64,000 nucleotides of DNA from Desulfoscipio geothermicus (GCA_016841205.1 JAENZP010000011.1:1-64000); one strand, 5' to 3'. Shown: positions 45,286 through 55,769, numbered from the stretch's first letter. Numbers and translations are program-made. Notes: generated from the letters alone by a model not told the origin.

Positions 45286-47196
45286 ATGAGCTTATTAATT
45301 GCTGAAAATATTTCTAAAAGCTACATTGATAAAAAACTGCTCAATAATGTTAATCTCAGCTTAAATGATGGCGATAAACTGGGGTTAATCGGTATTAACG
45401 GCGCCGGCAAGTCCACGCTGCTTAAAATTATTGCCGGAGTGGAAAAAGCGGACGAAGGACAGGTCACTAAAGGGAATACAATGCAAATAGCCTACCTGCC
45501 TCAAAATCCTGATTTTGATGACCGGGCTACGGTACTAGAGCAGGTTTTCAAAGGTGACAGTCCTATAATGAAGTTAATCAGGGAATACACCACTTTCTTG
45601 GGCGACCCGGATACCTCCAGCGAGCAAGTTGTTCAACTAACCCGCGATATGGATGCCCTGAATGCCTGGAACCTGGAAAGTGAAGCGCAGTCCGTCCTGA
45701 CTAGGCTGGGTATTAGTAATTTTAATGTCCCCATCAACACTTTATCCGGTGGGCAAAAAAAAAGGATCGCGCTGGCGGCAGCGCTGGTTAACCCTGCTGA
45801 TTTACTTATTTTAGATGAGCCAACCAACCACCTGGACAATGAGGCCATCGACTGGCTGGAGCAATACTTAAATAAGAGAAAAGGTTCCCTGCTCATGATT
45901 ACCCATGACCGGTATTTCTTAGACCGGGTGGTCAATCAGATTATTGAACTGGACAGAGGCAGCCTTTATCTGTACAAAGGCAATTACAGCTACTACCTGG
46001 AGAAAAAAATTGAACGCGAAGAAATAGAGCAATCCACCGAGCTAAAAAGGCAAAGGTTGCTTAAAAAAGAACTGGCCTGGCTCAAAAAGGGAGCTAAAGC
46101 CAGATCCACCAAGCAAAAAGCCAGAATAGACCGTTACCACAAGTTAAACAACCAGCCCGTTAGTCAAAAGAGTGAGCAGATGCAAATATCCGTACCCTCC
46201 AGCCGCCTGGGCAAGAAAACCATTGAGCTGAAGCAGGTTTGCAAAGCTTTTGACGGCACCAGAATAATAGATAATTTCAGCTTTGAGCTAGCCAGAGATG
46301 ACCGGGTCGGTATCATTGGTCCTAATGGCAGCGGCAAGTCAACTCTTTTAAATATCATCTGCGGCCAGGTACGGCCGGACAGCGGTACGGTGGACACCGG
46401 AGAAACGGTTAAAATAGGGGTGTTCTCCCAGGAAATGCAACATATTGACGATAGTTTGAGAGTTATCGAATATATTAAGGAAGTAGCAGAATATTTAAGC
46501 TCATCAGAAGGGAATAAAATAAGCGCCTCGCAGATGCTGGAGAGGTTTTCGTTCCCCCCCCACATGCAGTGGAGCCTGATTGAAAAGCTTTCCGGCGGGG
46601 AGAAAAGAAGGCTGTACCTGCTTAGGGTGCTTATGGAAGCGCCCAATATATTACTTTTGGACGAGCCTACCAACGATCTGGATATAGCAACGCTAACCAT
46701 TTTGGAAGATTATCTTGATGATTTTAACGGGGCGGTGGTGGCTGCTTCCCACGACAGGTATTTTCTAGACCGCATAGCGGAAAAGATTTTGTCCTTTGAG
46801 GTAGACGGGCACATTGGACAGTACACCGGCAACTATTCGGACCACAAGGCTAAGCACAGCGACCAGGCCGTAGATAAAATAAACAAAGTAGTATCGGATA
46901 AGATTATTGTCCCAAAACAGCGGGAATATCAGCTGGAAGAGCAAATAAAAAAGAAACCGCTTAAGTTTACTTATCAGGAGCAAAAAGAATACGATAAAAT
47001 AGACGATATCATCGCCGGACTGGAAGATCAAATAAAACAGCTGCAAATTCAAATTAATAAGGCCGCTGCTGATTACGTCCTATTGCAGCAGTTAGTAACC
47101 GAAAAGGATGAATTAGACAGACAGCTCCAAGAAAAATTGGATAGATGGGTTTACCTGAATGAGCTAGCTGAAAAAATAGCTAAGGGAACTCACTAG
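45286..47196 (+). CDS. ABC-F family ATP-binding protein (Uup-like)
   Basis: 636 residues, no membrane segments, two ABC domains. First: GINGAGKST, LSGGQKKRI and LILDEPTNHLD. Linker helix (about 245-300) rich in Lys/Arg/Glu. Second: GPNGSGKST, LSGGEKRRL and LLLDEPTNDLD. A C-terminal coiled coil (about 560-630) is typical of Uup-like ABC-F proteins that act on ribosomes or branched DNA. AAAGGG sets the ATG at 45286. Its stop codon overlaps that of the convergent flippase gene by 4 bp. Confidence 0.9.
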   Translation: MSLLIAENISKSYIDKKLLNNVNLSLNDGDKLGLIGINGAGKSTLLKIIAGVEKADEGQVTKGNTMQIAYLPQNPDFDDRATVLEQVFKGDSPIMKLIREYTTFLGDPDTSSEQVVQLTRDMDALNAWNLESEAQSVLTRLGISNFNVPINTLSGGQKKRIALAAALVNPADLLILDEPTNHLDNEAIDWLEQYLNKRKGSLLMITHDRYFLDRVVNQIIELDRGSLYLYKGNYSYYLEKKIEREEIEQSTELKRQRLLKKELAWLKKGAKARSTKQKARIDRYHKLNNQPVSQKSEQMQISVPSSRLGKKTIELKQVCKAFDGTRIIDNFSFELARDDRVGIIGPNGSGKSTLLNIICGQVRPDSGTVDTGETVKIGVFSQEMQHIDDSLRVIEYIKEVAEYLSSSEGNKISASQMLERFSFPPHMQWSLIEKLSGGEKRRLYLLRVLMEAPNILLLDEPTNDLDIATLTILEDYLDDFNGAVVAASHDRYFLDRIAEKILSFEVDGHIGQYTGNYSDHKAKHSDQAVDKINKVVSDKIIVPKQREYQLEEQIKKKPLKFTYQEQKEYDKIDDIIAGLEDQIKQLQIQINKAAADYVLLQQLVTEKDELDRQLQEKLDRWVYLNELAEKIAKGTH

Positions 47197-48797
47197 CCCC
47201 GCCCGATCTTTTCCAGAAAAGCAGCTATCCGCCTACCACCGGGCAATCGGCGCACATCTTCGGCCCGCACACCACCCAGGCATAAAAGGGCTGTGGGGTA
47301 AAGCACCGCGCCGGCCATCACGGCCAGCATAGTAGGCCAGGTATTACCACCCATTTCTCTTACACTCACCTGGAAAACGGCCCACACACCGGCGGACATA
47401 ATCAGCGTAGCGGGCACGGACCGGGACAGCATTTCCCACAGGTTAAATCGCAGGCCCGCCAGGCGGGACAGCGCTGTTACATTGAGCAGCGAGGAAATCA
47501 CAAAGATAACCACGGTGCCATAAGCGGCGGCCCGGATACCCCAAATGGGGGTCAGGTAATATGTAATGGCGATTTCAAAAAAAATGCCGAACACCAGGTT
47601 ACGTACAGGTACTATGGCCTTACCCATGCCCTGCAGCGCCCCCGCCGTAACCAGGTGCACCGACCAAAATATCACCACGGCGGACACAGCGGCCAGGGAT
47701 ACCCCGGCTGCCGCTTCGGCAAACAGCAGTTCGGTTAGCTGAGGGGCCAACATATATAAGCCGGCCGCAGCAGGCAGGGCAAACATTACAGCCAGCCGCA
47801 ACGCCTGAGCCAATTGGTACCTGATTCGTTCCATATTTTGCAGCGCAAAAAACTCCGCCACTGAGGGCACCAGGCTGGAACCGAGTGAAACAGCGAGAGC
47901 AATAGAAATATTGATAAAAGCCATTGCCATTTGGTTATATTGCCCGAACATGGCCACAGCCTCCTGGTGGCTGTAGCCCGCAAACTGAAGTCGATCGATA
48001 ATCAGCCACTGGTCGATAAGATGAGTAATGGACATGGCCACCGAGGCAAACGATACCGGTATCGCCACGCTAAATATCCGCTTAAGCAGAGACAGCGTTC
48101 CCTCCCTGGCCCCGGATAAATCCTGGCCGGCCAACTCAAACATATCCCGTCGCTGCCAGCGGAAAAGGAAAACCAGCATCAGCGTGGCCCCAACCGCTCC
48201 GGGCACAGCACCAAAGTTAGCCCCGGCTGCGGCAACGGCTAAGCCCCTCGGCAGCAGCAGGTAACTAAACAGCAAGGTGGCCCCCACCAGCATTACCTGG
48301 TCGGCCAATTGCGAGTAAGCTACGGCCCGCATATTCTGCAGTCCCTGAAAAAATCCCCGGTAAGCAGCGGTAATAGCGGCAAAAAAAATCACCGGGGCTA
48401 TGGCTTGCATGCCTAGGTAAGCCTCGGGTATTTGCACTAAACCACGGTCAATAAGCCAGCCCGCACCGAAAAACAGCAATAGCGCAAAGGTAGCACCCAG
48501 CACCAGCATGGCGGCACGGGCCACCCGGAAGGTGCGCAACGCATCGCGGTAATGCCCCAAAGCCATTTTTTCGGATACTATGCTGGCCACAGCCACCGGT
48601 ATGCCGGCTGAGGAAAGAGTGAAAAACAACAAATAAATTTGGTTGGGCACGGCATAGATACCCAGCCCCTCGGCACCCAGCAAACGACCCAAGGGTATGC
48701 GGTAAACCGCGCCTAATATTCTAATGATCATCCATGCAACGGTCAGGGTCATAGCACCCTGCAGCACTGTTTGCTTGTTCAATAGTTTATTAGCCAT
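47193..48797 (-). CDS. MOP-superfamily polysaccharide/lipid flippase, SpoVB-like
   Basis: 534 residues with about fourteen membrane segments, the MOP-flippase layout. Similarity in the first helices (GAMTLTVAWMIIRILGAVYRI) and length point to the SpoVB/MurJ-type group that moves lipid-linked precursors, needed for spore cortex or wall. GGGAGA is 8 nt before the ATG at 48797; an open frame to 48962 has no binding site. It overlaps the end of the ABC-F gene on the other strand. Confidence 0.82.
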   Translation of the reverse strand: MANKLLNKQTVLQGAMTLTVAWMIIRILGAVYRIPLGRLLGAEGLGIYAVPNQIYLLFFTLSSAGIPVAVASIVSEKMALGHYRDALRTFRVARAAMLVLGATFALLLFFGAGWLIDRGLVQIPEAYLGMQAIAPVIFFAAITAAYRGFFQGLQNMRAVAYSQLADQVMLVGATLLFSYLLLPRGLAVAAAGANFGAVPGAVGATLMLVFLFRWQRRDMFELAGQDLSGAREGTLSLLKRIFSVAIPVSFASVAMSITHLIDQWLIIDRLQFAGYSHQEAVAMFGQYNQMAMAFINISIALAVSLGSSLVPSVAEFFALQNMERIRYQLAQALRLAVMFALPAAAGLYMLAPQLTELLFAEAAAGVSLAAVSAVVIFWSVHLVTAGALQGMGKAIVPVRNLVFGIFFEIAITYYLTPIWGIRAAAYGTVVIFVISSLLNVTALSRLAGLRFNLWEMLSRSVPATLIMSAGVWAVFQVSVREMGGNTWPTMLAVMAGAVLYPTALLCLGGVRAEDVRRLPGGRRIAAFLEKIGRG

Positions 48798-48855
48798 GTA
48801 GTTATCTCCCGCGATGCATATATGAAAATCAACTCGGATCCTACGGACTCCCGGT

Positions 48856-49383
48856 CTACACAAGCTGATACTTGCCACCGGGATCAGGTTGTATCCCCTC
48901 TGCAGCCAGCAAGCGCGCCTTCCACGCAAGGCCACAACCAAAACCACCAATACTGCCGTCACTGCGGATTACCCGATGACAGGGGACAACCAGCAAAATA
49001 CGGTTTGCTCCCAAAGCGCCACCCACTGCCCGTGTGGCCCGGGGACAGTTAATCTGGGCGGCTACCTGTCCATAGGACAGCAGCGTACCGTACCGGATCT
49101 CCCGCACCGCCTGCAGCACTCGCTGCTGAAAAGGCGTAAACACCGACCAGTCCACGGGAAAATAAAGCTGCACCCGTTTCCCGCTAAAAAAGCGATTCAG
49201 CGCTTGCACCAGACCGGTGAGCACATGACCGGGCTCCGGCGGCACTACCGGGCACCCCTCCTTTACCCCCAGCCAAAACAGATGGCGCATGCACTCCTCA
49301 ACACTGGACTGAGGCAGCGTCAACGCCACCAACCCGGCCTCACTGCGAGCAGCGCCCACCCAACCGGCTACCGTATCCATCAT
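48856..49383 (-). CDS. ogt: Methylated-DNA--protein-cysteine methyltransferase (Ogt-type)
   Basis: 175 residues. The active site PCHRV with the alkyl-acceptor Cys is preceded by RAVGGALGANRIL and followed by GGFGCGLAWKARLL, as in Ogt/MGMT. The protein removes methyl groups from O6-methylguanine in a suicide reaction. The ATG at 49383 (tandem with 49380) fits the domain start; no strong ribosome site is visible. A REP-like GGGGTCAGGCTT sits just upstream (49393-49404). Confidence 0.85.
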   Translation of the reverse strand: MMDTVAGWVGAARSEAGLVALTLPQSSVEECMRHLFWLGVKEGCPVVPPEPGHVLTGLVQALNRFFSGKRVQLYFPVDWSVFTPFQQRVLQAVREIRYGTLLSYGQVAAQINCPRATRAVGGALGANRILLVVPCHRVIRSDGSIGGFGCGLAWKARLLAAEGIQPDPGGKYQLV

Positions 49384-49508
49384 CCAAATTAAGGGGTCAG
49401 GCTTATATTTTTTTAAAATTACTAGCTTATTTGAATATATCAATATAATACCCCTTATTATTAGCAAATATATCTACTGGCAATTAGTCTTATCATACCA
49501 TGCAATAC

Positions 49509-50423
49509 TTAGCTATTATTGGCTATATTATTATCAACCGACTGATTCTCCGGTTGGGTAGTTGATTTAATAAATATCACCAGACCAGTAATAATAATCA
49601 ACCCACCCGCCACCTGTAACGGAACAGGCACCTGGTGGAAAATAAAATACGCTAGTATGGTAGCCCCTACCGACTCACCTAATATGCTCACCGATACCAC
49701 CGCCGCTTTGACATAGCGCAGCGCCCAGTTAAACACGGTATGCCCCATAATGGTAGGCACCACGGCCAGCAGCACAAACATCAGCCAGGTGCTGGGCGGA
49801 TAGGGAGCAAGAGGTAGTTTATACACCACTGCCATCAGGAACAAAGCAACAAAAGAGGACCCGAAAACCATAGTTATATAAGGCAGCAGCGACAGATGCT
49901 CCCTTACTCCCCGACCCACTAACATATAGCCCGATATAAAAATGGCCCCAAGAAAGGCCAGCAAATCACCCCATAGGGCCTGCCCCCCTACCTGAAAGTC
50001 GCTAATTCCCACTACAACACTCCCGGACAACGCTAAAGCAGCACCCAGCAGCCCCCCACGGGATATCTTTTCTTTGTAAAACAAGTAGCCGCCCGTAATA
50101 ACAAAAAGGGGCTGCATATCCACCAACACGATGGAACTGGCTATGGAAGTATAGTTCAGTGATGTTATCCACGTGGCAAAGTGCAAGGCCAGCATTATAC
50201 CCGCTCCACAGGCCAGCAGCACATCCCGCCGGGTTAGTTCCCGCAGCTCACGCCGCCCCGTAACCAGCGTCACCGGCATCAGCAGCAATACGGTGAAACC
50301 CAACCGGTAAAGAGCAATAATCAGCGGTGGTGCCGCGGCAGCCTTCGTAAATATAGAAGAAAATGCAGCGGCCAATACGCCCAGCAATATCGCAAGGTAA
50401 GGATTTATGATTGGTTGCGACAT
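49509..50423 (-). CDS. EamA/DMT-superfamily permease
   Basis: 304 residues with ten membrane segments in two EamA repeats (about 10-140 and 155-290). Such transporters export or import amino acids, nucleotides or other metabolites; the substrate is not readable. GGGAGTG lies 9 nt before the ATG. It is upstream of ogt on the same strand with a 125-bp gap, so it may be a separate unit. Confidence 0.82.
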   Translation of the reverse strand: MSQPIINPYLAILLGVLAAAFSSIFTKAAAAPPLIIALYRLGFTVLLLMPVTLVTGRRELRELTRRDVLLACGAGIMLALHFATWITSLNYTSIASSIVLVDMQPLFVITGGYLFYKEKISRGGLLGAALALSGSVVVGISDFQVGGQALWGDLLAFLGAIFISGYMLVGRGVREHLSLLPYITMVFGSSFVALFLMAVVYKLPLAPYPPSTWLMFVLLAVVPTIMGHTVFNWALRYVKAAVVSVSILGESVGATILAYFIFHQVPVPLQVAGGLIIITGLVIFIKSTTQPENQSVDNNIANNS

Positions 50424-50540
50424 TTTATGTACTCACTCCCTTGCTATGCCTGTATTGAGCGCGAATATTAAGTCGTATTTTATTAATATGCTGTTAAGCT
50501 CCAGATAGCTTCTAGATAACAACGGTTTAATCCAACCACC

Positions 50541-51488
50541 TTACTTAAACAGCTCCGTAGATAAATACCGCTCCCCGGTATCAGGGAAAATAACCACAAC
50601 GGTACGTTCACGGTTTTGCTCCCGCCCGGCCAGTTCCCGTGCCGCATAAGCCGCCGCCCCCGAGGAAATGCCTACCAACAGTCCCTCTTCCCGGGCCAGG
50701 CATCGGGCAGTCTCTATTGCTTGATCACCGGTCACCTTAATAATTTCATCCAGTATAGCTACATTGAGCACCTGAGGTACAAAACCGGCCCCAATGCCCT
50801 GGATCTTATGTGGGCCCAGCTTGCCACCGGACAGTACAGGTGATTCGGCAGGTTCCACCGCCACCACCTGTAAAGAAGGGTTTCTTTCTTTAAGAATCTC
50901 ACCAATACCTGTTATAGTTCCCCCGGTACCCACCGCTGACACCAGCACATCCACTTGCCCGGCAGTATCCCGCCAGATTTCTTCGGCCGTAGTAGCCCGG
51001 TGCACGGCGGGATTGGCCGGATTGTCAAACTGGGCCGGCATAAAAGCACCCGGGGTTTGCCGCACTAGTTCAATAGCACGATCTATGGCCCCGGCCATAC
51101 CCTCGGCCCCGGGTGTAAGCACCACTTCGGCCCCCATTGCCCGGAGCAGGCTTTGCCGCTCCACGCTCATGGTTTCAGGCATGCAGAGGATACAGCGATA
51201 ACCCCGGGTGGAACAAACCATCGCCAGCCCGATACCGGTATTGCCACTAGTGGGCTCGATTACTACGCTGCCTTTAACGCTACAACTACCCAGCAAGCCG
51301 CTCTTTTCCGCTTCCTCAATTATAGCCAACGCTACCCGATCTTTAATACTACCGCCCGGGTTAAAATACTCCAGTTTTGCCAATATCCTGCCCAACAGGC
51401 CGCTGCCAAAGCGCTTCAGCTCATAAAGGGGCGTATTACCGATTAATTGCTTGATATCGTAAGCAAATGATATAAAAATCACATCCAT
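50541..51488 (-). CDS. cysK: Cysteine synthase (O-acetylserine sulfhydrylase)
   Basis: 315 residues of PLP fold type II. The lysine is Lys49 in [10 protein letters not shown], the substrate loop is [11 protein letters not shown] and the phosphate loop is GTGGTITG. It makes cysteine from O-acetylserine and sulfide. A near start at codon 1 has only a weak AAGG site; the Met at the first codon fits the usual length. No cysE is adjacent. Confidence 0.9.
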   Translation of the reverse strand: MDVIFISFAYDIKQLIGNTPLYELKRFGSGLLGRILAKLEYFNPGGSIKDRVALAIIEEAEKSGLLGSCSVKGSVVIEPTSGNTGIGLAMVCSTRGYRCILCMPETMSVERQSLLRAMGAEVVLTPGAEGMAGAIDRAIELVRQTPGAFMPAQFDNPANPAVHRATTAEEIWRDTAGQVDVLVSAVGTGGTITGIGEILKERNPSLQVVAVEPAESPVLSGGKLGPHKIQGIGAGFVPQVLNVAILDEIIKVTGDQAIETARCLAREEGLLVGISSGAAAYAARELAGREQNRERTVVVIFPDTGERYLSTELFK

Positions 51489-51868
51489 AACCTTAATTTT
51501 ACATACACGAGTTTACTTTATCATTAGCGGCGGAGCTTGTCAATTAAGGTCGTATCTGTATGATTTTTAAGCATAGACTACCTTCTAGGGAATCCTAATT
51601 AGGGATCTGAACCAAACTTATTTTATAAAATATCATAAAGATGATCTCTCAAAACCAGATTATACCTTTAGAGATGTCGCAGAAAAAAGGATAAAAAAAC
51701 ACTGTCTTTGAGGCGTGCCATAATACATTAATATTGTTTAGCATTGGTATTAATTTTAGCAGTATCAACCTGATCTGTGAGTTTGCCTACCCAAGTCTTA
51801 AAATAATTTACTCTAATTTGGGAATCAATAATTTAGAAATTAGCAATTTTAGAGGGAGGTAGTTTTTT
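51489..51868. other. Intergenic region before the GMC dehydrogenase cluster
   Basis: 380 bp, AT-rich. It should hold the divergent promoters for cysK and the membrane gene at 51869. I see no clear riboswitch or T-box features. Confidence 0.35.
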
Positions 51869-52261
51869 ATGTGGGACGGTTGGCCAATAACCCGTATCCT
51901 ACTATTATTTACAGGTTTTGCCTTTTTCATGATTTCATTACAGGTCACTATTTTTCATTCTCGTCAGAATTTCCGGCACTGGGCCATGTATGGACCTGTA
52001 ATCGGCGGCCCAATAATGGGCATATTTGCTATATTACTGTCTTTTTATAATATCCCTATATTACGTACCATCCTGGTAGTTTTATTATTTGCTGGTGTGG
52101 CTTTGGGCATTACAGGGTCAGTTTTACATGTTTACGGCATTGGACAACGGGTTGGCGGATATGGGGAATCGCAAAACTTTCTTATCGGGCCACCGTTAAC
52201 ATTACCGGCAATGGTAGCTGCCATGAGCATCTTGGGTTTAATTGCTCTGTATTGGAGGTAA
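51869..52261 (+). CDS. Membrane protein of a GMC dehydrogenase cluster
   Basis: 130 residues with four predicted membrane segments (about 9-29, 42-62, 65-88, 108-128). Family not recognised. GAGGGAGG precedes the ATG at good spacing. The next gene follows after 4 nt, so it may anchor or take electrons from the enzyme below (inference from operon order). Confidence 0.7.
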   Translation: MWDGWPITRILLLFTGFAFFMISLQVTIFHSRQNFRHWAMYGPVIGGPIMGIFAILLSFYNIPILRTILVVLLFAGVALGITGSVLHVYGIGQRVGGYGESQNFLIGPPLTLPAMVAAMSILGLIALYWR

Positions 52262-52265
52262 CGGC

Positions 52266-52874
52266 ATGCAGGAAAACAGGACAAGATATCCAGGTTATGA
52301 CATATTAAACGAAAAAGAACATTGGGATGAGCATACCTGGGAAATTGTTTTAAAAAGGCTGGGGCCTTTTCCCAAATATAAATTTTTAAATGATAATGAA
52401 GCTAAAATGATTTTTACCATAGCCCAGCATATTGTCTATGACAACAGGAATGAAATTTTAGATTTTGTTTTATATCATATTGACAGCACACTCACTTCAC
52501 CAATAGGAGAGGACCAGCGTAAGGTTGGTACTCCTGAGCAAAAGGTATTAGTCCGCGAGGGGCTTAAGGCAATAGATAAGCTGGCGAAAAAACAATACGG
52601 AGCACGTTTTTTGGAAACGGACGTACAGCAGCAGTTATCCATTTTAGCAGCTGTGCAAAAGGGAAAAGCTGTGCCGATGGATGAATGGCAGACCATACCC
52701 CAGAAGGAGTTATTTAAAAAACTAGCTACGCAAATTACCAGCGCATATTACTCTCATCCAACCGTATGGTCTGAAATAGGGTATGGTGGACCTGCCTATC
52801 CCCGTGGCTATGTGCGCGTGGAAAGAGGACTAACTGATCCATGGGAGGCTAAAAGAGATGCCAACGAATCATGA
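52266..52874 (+). CDS. Gluconate 2-dehydrogenase subunit 3-family protein
   Basis: 202 residues with features of the PF13618 subunit-3 family: a short N-terminus, then an all-helical core (FLNDNEAKMIFTIAQHI, AAVQKGKAVPMDEW) and a C-terminal stretch WSEIGYGGPAYPRGY. No twin-arginine signal is visible, unlike the classical subunit. GGAGG (52256-52260) sets the ATG at 52266. It overlaps the GMC gene by 17 bp, indicating translational coupling. Confidence 0.82.
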   Translation: MQENRTRYPGYDILNEKEHWDEHTWEIVLKRLGPFPKYKFLNDNEAKMIFTIAQHIVYDNRNEILDFVLYHIDSTLTSPIGEDQRKVGTPEQKVLVREGLKAIDKLAKKQYGARFLETDVQQQLSILAAVQKGKAVPMDEWQTIPQKELFKKLATQITSAYYSHPTVWSEIGYGGPAYPRGYVRVERGLTDPWEAKRDANES

Positions 52875-54492
52875 CTATGTTTCACATGATTGTGACCATT
52901 ATGACGGACACAGGTATAATCATTTAAATAAAAGAAAAAATGGTAACGGAGCAGATATATGCATAGTTGGCGCAGGCGCTGCCGGTGGAGTGCTGACTTA
53001 CGAGCTAAGCAAGGCCGGTTTTAAGGTAGTGGTTATCGAAGCCGGGCCTTTCTGGAACCCGCAAACAGACTTTGCCAGCGACGAGCTTTCTATGCAGAGC
53101 CTGGCATGGAATGATACCCGATTGGTAGCGGGCAATGATCCGCTGGCGATGGGTCATAACAATTCCGGGCGCGGCGTGGGCGGAGGTACCGTGCATTTTA
53201 CAGGAGTTTTTTACAGGTTCCACGAAAGTGATTTTAGGGTAAAAACCCTGGACGGTGTGGCGGATGATTGGCCTATTACATATAAGGACTTGGAACCTTA
53301 TTACAAAAAAATAGAAAAAGATATTGCCGTATCAGGACCTAAACATTTCCCCTGGGGTCCTTTCCAGGGGCCGTATCCCTACCCCCAGCGTGAGCCTATT
53401 AGCGCCAACGCGCAAGTTTTTAGAGAAGGCTGCGAAAAGTTGGGTATAAGAAGTTCAGTGGCCCCCCTGGCTATATTATCTGCTCCTTTTGACGGACGTC
53501 CGCCCTGCATAAACAGGGGTTTTTGCAACCAGGGTTGTAAGCCCAACGCCAAGTTTAGCACGCTTATACATCACATACCCAAGGCTATCGGCCACGGGGC
53601 AGAAGTGCTCAGTGATTGCATGGTTACCAGGGCTGACGTTGACAAGACCGGAAAGGTGACCGGAGTTACTTTTGTACATGATGGTAAAGAATACTTTCAA
53701 AAGGCCAAGCTAACCATCATATCTGCTTTTTGCATTGAAACTCCCAGACTGCTGCTGCATTCAGCATGTCCACAGTTTCCCGACGGACTGGCCAACAGCA
53801 GCGGCATGGTTGGCAAAGAATTAATGACTCACAGCGGACATGATATTTATGCCAAGTTTGATGACGAAGTTCGAATTTACAAAGGTACACCTGTTCTAGC
53901 TGTATCTCAAGAATTTTATGAAACCGATCAATCACGAGGATTTGTTAGAGGTTATACCTTCAATGCACACGGGGCAAGGCCGTTAGGACTAGCCAAAAAC
54001 CTGGTATCCAAAGCAGGCATATGGGGTCAAAAACTATATGACATCATGAGGGATTACAATTTCTATGCCCAAATTACTCTGGTGGGCGAAGTGCTCCCCA
54101 ATATTAATAATTCAGTGACATTGAGTGATGAGAAAGATGAGTATGGAATGCCTAGACCCATTGTAACTTTTAGTTACGGCGAAAATGACAACAAGCTGAT
54201 TGCCCATGCAGTGGGTAAAGCTAATGAAATACTGAAAGCTGCAGGCGGTGAACCGGCTTTCGTTATTGCCGACACCGGTCACTTGATGGGTACATGCAAG
54301 ATGGGAAATGATCCGTCGAATTCAGTAGTGAATAGTTTTTGCCGCAGTCATGATATACCCAACCTGTATATATGCAGTGCGGCTGCTTTTGTTACCTCCG
54401 GCGGCTGTAACCCTACGGAAACAGTGATGGCCATTGCAGCCAGAACAGCGGATCATATTATCGAAGAAGCTAAAAAAGGTGCATATAACTAA
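52858..54492 (+). CDS. GMC-family FAD-dependent oxidoreductase
   Basis: 544 residues. The FAD-binding motif is GAGAAGG near residue 40, followed by the GMC signatures GRGVGGGTVHF and, near the C-terminus, HLMGTCKMG and GCNPTETVMAIA. The leading 25 residues are His/Asp-rich (HDYVSHDCDHYDGHR), which is unusual. It is the flavin subunit of a sugar/alcohol dehydrogenase like gluconate 2-dehydrogenase. The cytochrome c subunit of that enzyme is missing; a membrane protein is encoded instead. Confidence 0.85.
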   Translation: MPTNHDYVSHDCDHYDGHRYNHLNKRKNGNGADICIVGAGAAGGVLTYELSKAGFKVVVIEAGPFWNPQTDFASDELSMQSLAWNDTRLVAGNDPLAMGHNNSGRGVGGGTVHFTGVFYRFHESDFRVKTLDGVADDWPITYKDLEPYYKKIEKDIAVSGPKHFPWGPFQGPYPYPQREPISANAQVFREGCEKLGIRSSVAPLAILSAPFDGRPPCINRGFCNQGCKPNAKFSTLIHHIPKAIGHGAEVLSDCMVTRADVDKTGKVTGVTFVHDGKEYFQKAKLTIISAFCIETPRLLLHSACPQFPDGLANSSGMVGKELMTHSGHDIYAKFDDEVRIYKGTPVLAVSQEFYETDQSRGFVRGYTFNAHGARPLGLAKNLVSKAGIWGQKLYDIMRDYNFYAQITLVGEVLPNINNSVTLSDEKDEYGMPRPIVTFSYGENDNKLIAHAVGKANEILKAAGGEPAFVIADTGHLMGTCKMGNDPSNSVVNSFCRSHDIPNLYICSAAAFVTSGGCNPTETVMAIAARTADHIIEEAKKGAYN

Positions 54493-54627
54493 ACTTAATT
54501 ATTTTGATTATCCTAGAATCACATTATTGCTAAAAATACATCAGCTTGGAAGTCTAAAAAGGCTCTTAGTAGAATTAAAGCTAAGGAAAATTATGTTGAG
54601 CGTTTATGACAATAACAAAAATCTTGG

Positions 54628-54666
54628 CGTCCGGAGTTTTCCTAATAAAGGCTACCGGACGTTTTT
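54628..54666 (+). terminator. Terminator after the GMC cluster
   Basis: CGTCCGG (54628-54634) pairs with CCGGACG (54655-54661) and is followed by TTTTT (54662-54666). Confidence 0.65.
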
Positions 54667-54890
54667 CTTTCAAAGGTAATATTTATTATCAAGAGTCAGC
54701 ATAAATGTTTATCTTTTGTTCCCGCTAATGACTATTGTGCATAGTCCATATTAAACTGATTAAATAAATTAAATTTATAAAACCTAACTAAACAAAACAA
54801 ATGAAAAATAACAGTTTTTATGCCTTCTTGTTGGCAAACTGTGGGAAGCTTTATTTAAGACGGAATTATAAAGAATTTCGTATAAATGAT

Positions 54891-55769
54891 TTATAATTCC
54901 ATTTTACGAAATTGCAAATCCAACAGATGAATTTCTTGTTTTGCATTGTTTGCATGATTGCTGATAAAAATTTCTGCAAACTTACTTCTGTAAATACCTT
55001 TCAATATTATTTTTAATAGGCATGTAGGACATAATAAAAATATATTTAGTTTGAAAGGCGTAATTGGTATATTCCTTTTTTTCAATAAGCGATAATAGTC
55101 TTTTAATTCCATACACATTTTTTCTATTGCAAGTCTGTTTTTTGCTGTCGTATACGCAGTACCACCATCATAATAAATTGCATTTGCCATTGGAATAACC
55201 ATTGCAAGATGGCTTTTCTGCCAAGCATCCATATTGTTACAAATGTTGTATGGGATTTTTGATGTTTTAAATATCTTTGCAAGCTGCCGCAACCGATCGG
55301 TGTTCATACCGCTTACCTCTCCAAAAGTTGTGGGCTGAATGATGTACGGTGTTAATCGGTAATAAAGAACACCTTCTTCTATACGTCCACCCGCACCGGG
55401 AAAGGCTGCAATCAGTCTATCCCTGCCTACAATATTTCCCCATTCATCATAACCTTGCGGATTATTTACCATTGTGACAATTGTATTACTTCGATTTAAT
55501 TTTATTTCATTGAGTGCTTCAATTATTTGTTCAAGACGTACAGCAGCAAAAATGAAGTCATAAAAATCATTATTATTAAGTTTTGATATTACATTTACAT
55601 TTGCTTTTAAAATATTACCATTATCCACATAACGCAAGCCATTAGTTTTTAATTCGATAAATCTGCTACCTCGCGCAAGTATTGTAATATCGAATCCTGC
55701 ATTAGAGAACTTCATCGAAAAAATACTCCCGATTACTCCCGCACCAATGATCAATATTCTGTATGACGT
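54891..55769 (-). CDS. Ketopantoate reductase-like (ApbA/PanE) protein with ACG in start position
   Basis: About 293 residues. The Rossmann motif GAGVIGSIF is near the N-terminus and the family stretch WQKSHLAMVIPMAN carries the catalytic Lys region. These enzymes reduce 2-dehydropantoate with NADPH. The perfect GGGAGG (55783-55778) is 8 nt from an in-frame ACG (55769-55767); the first standard start is a TTG at 55754, 23 nt from the site. Either ACG is used or the start has decayed. It lies in a region of dead genes, so its activity is uncertain. Confidence 0.65.
   Translation of the reverse strand, partial: TSYRILIIGAGVIGSIFSMKFSNAGFDITILARGSRFIELKTNGLRYVDNGNILKANVNVISKLNNNDFYDFIFAAVRLEQIIEALNEIKLNRSNTIVTMVNNPQGYDEWGNIVGRDRLIAAFPGAGGRIEEGVLYYRLTPYIIQPTTFGEVSGMNTDRLRQLAKIFKTSKIPYNICNNMDAWQKSHLAMVIPMANAIYYDGGTAYTTAKNRLAIEKMCMELKDYYRLLKKRNIPITPFKLNIFLLCPTCLLKIILKGIYRSKFAEIFISNHANNAKQEIHLLDLQFRKMEL

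Noticed and set aside
48798-48962. N-terminal extension of the flippase frame
   Set aside because: No ribosome site; the extension overlaps the ogt gene region and lacks hydrophobic character fitting the family start.
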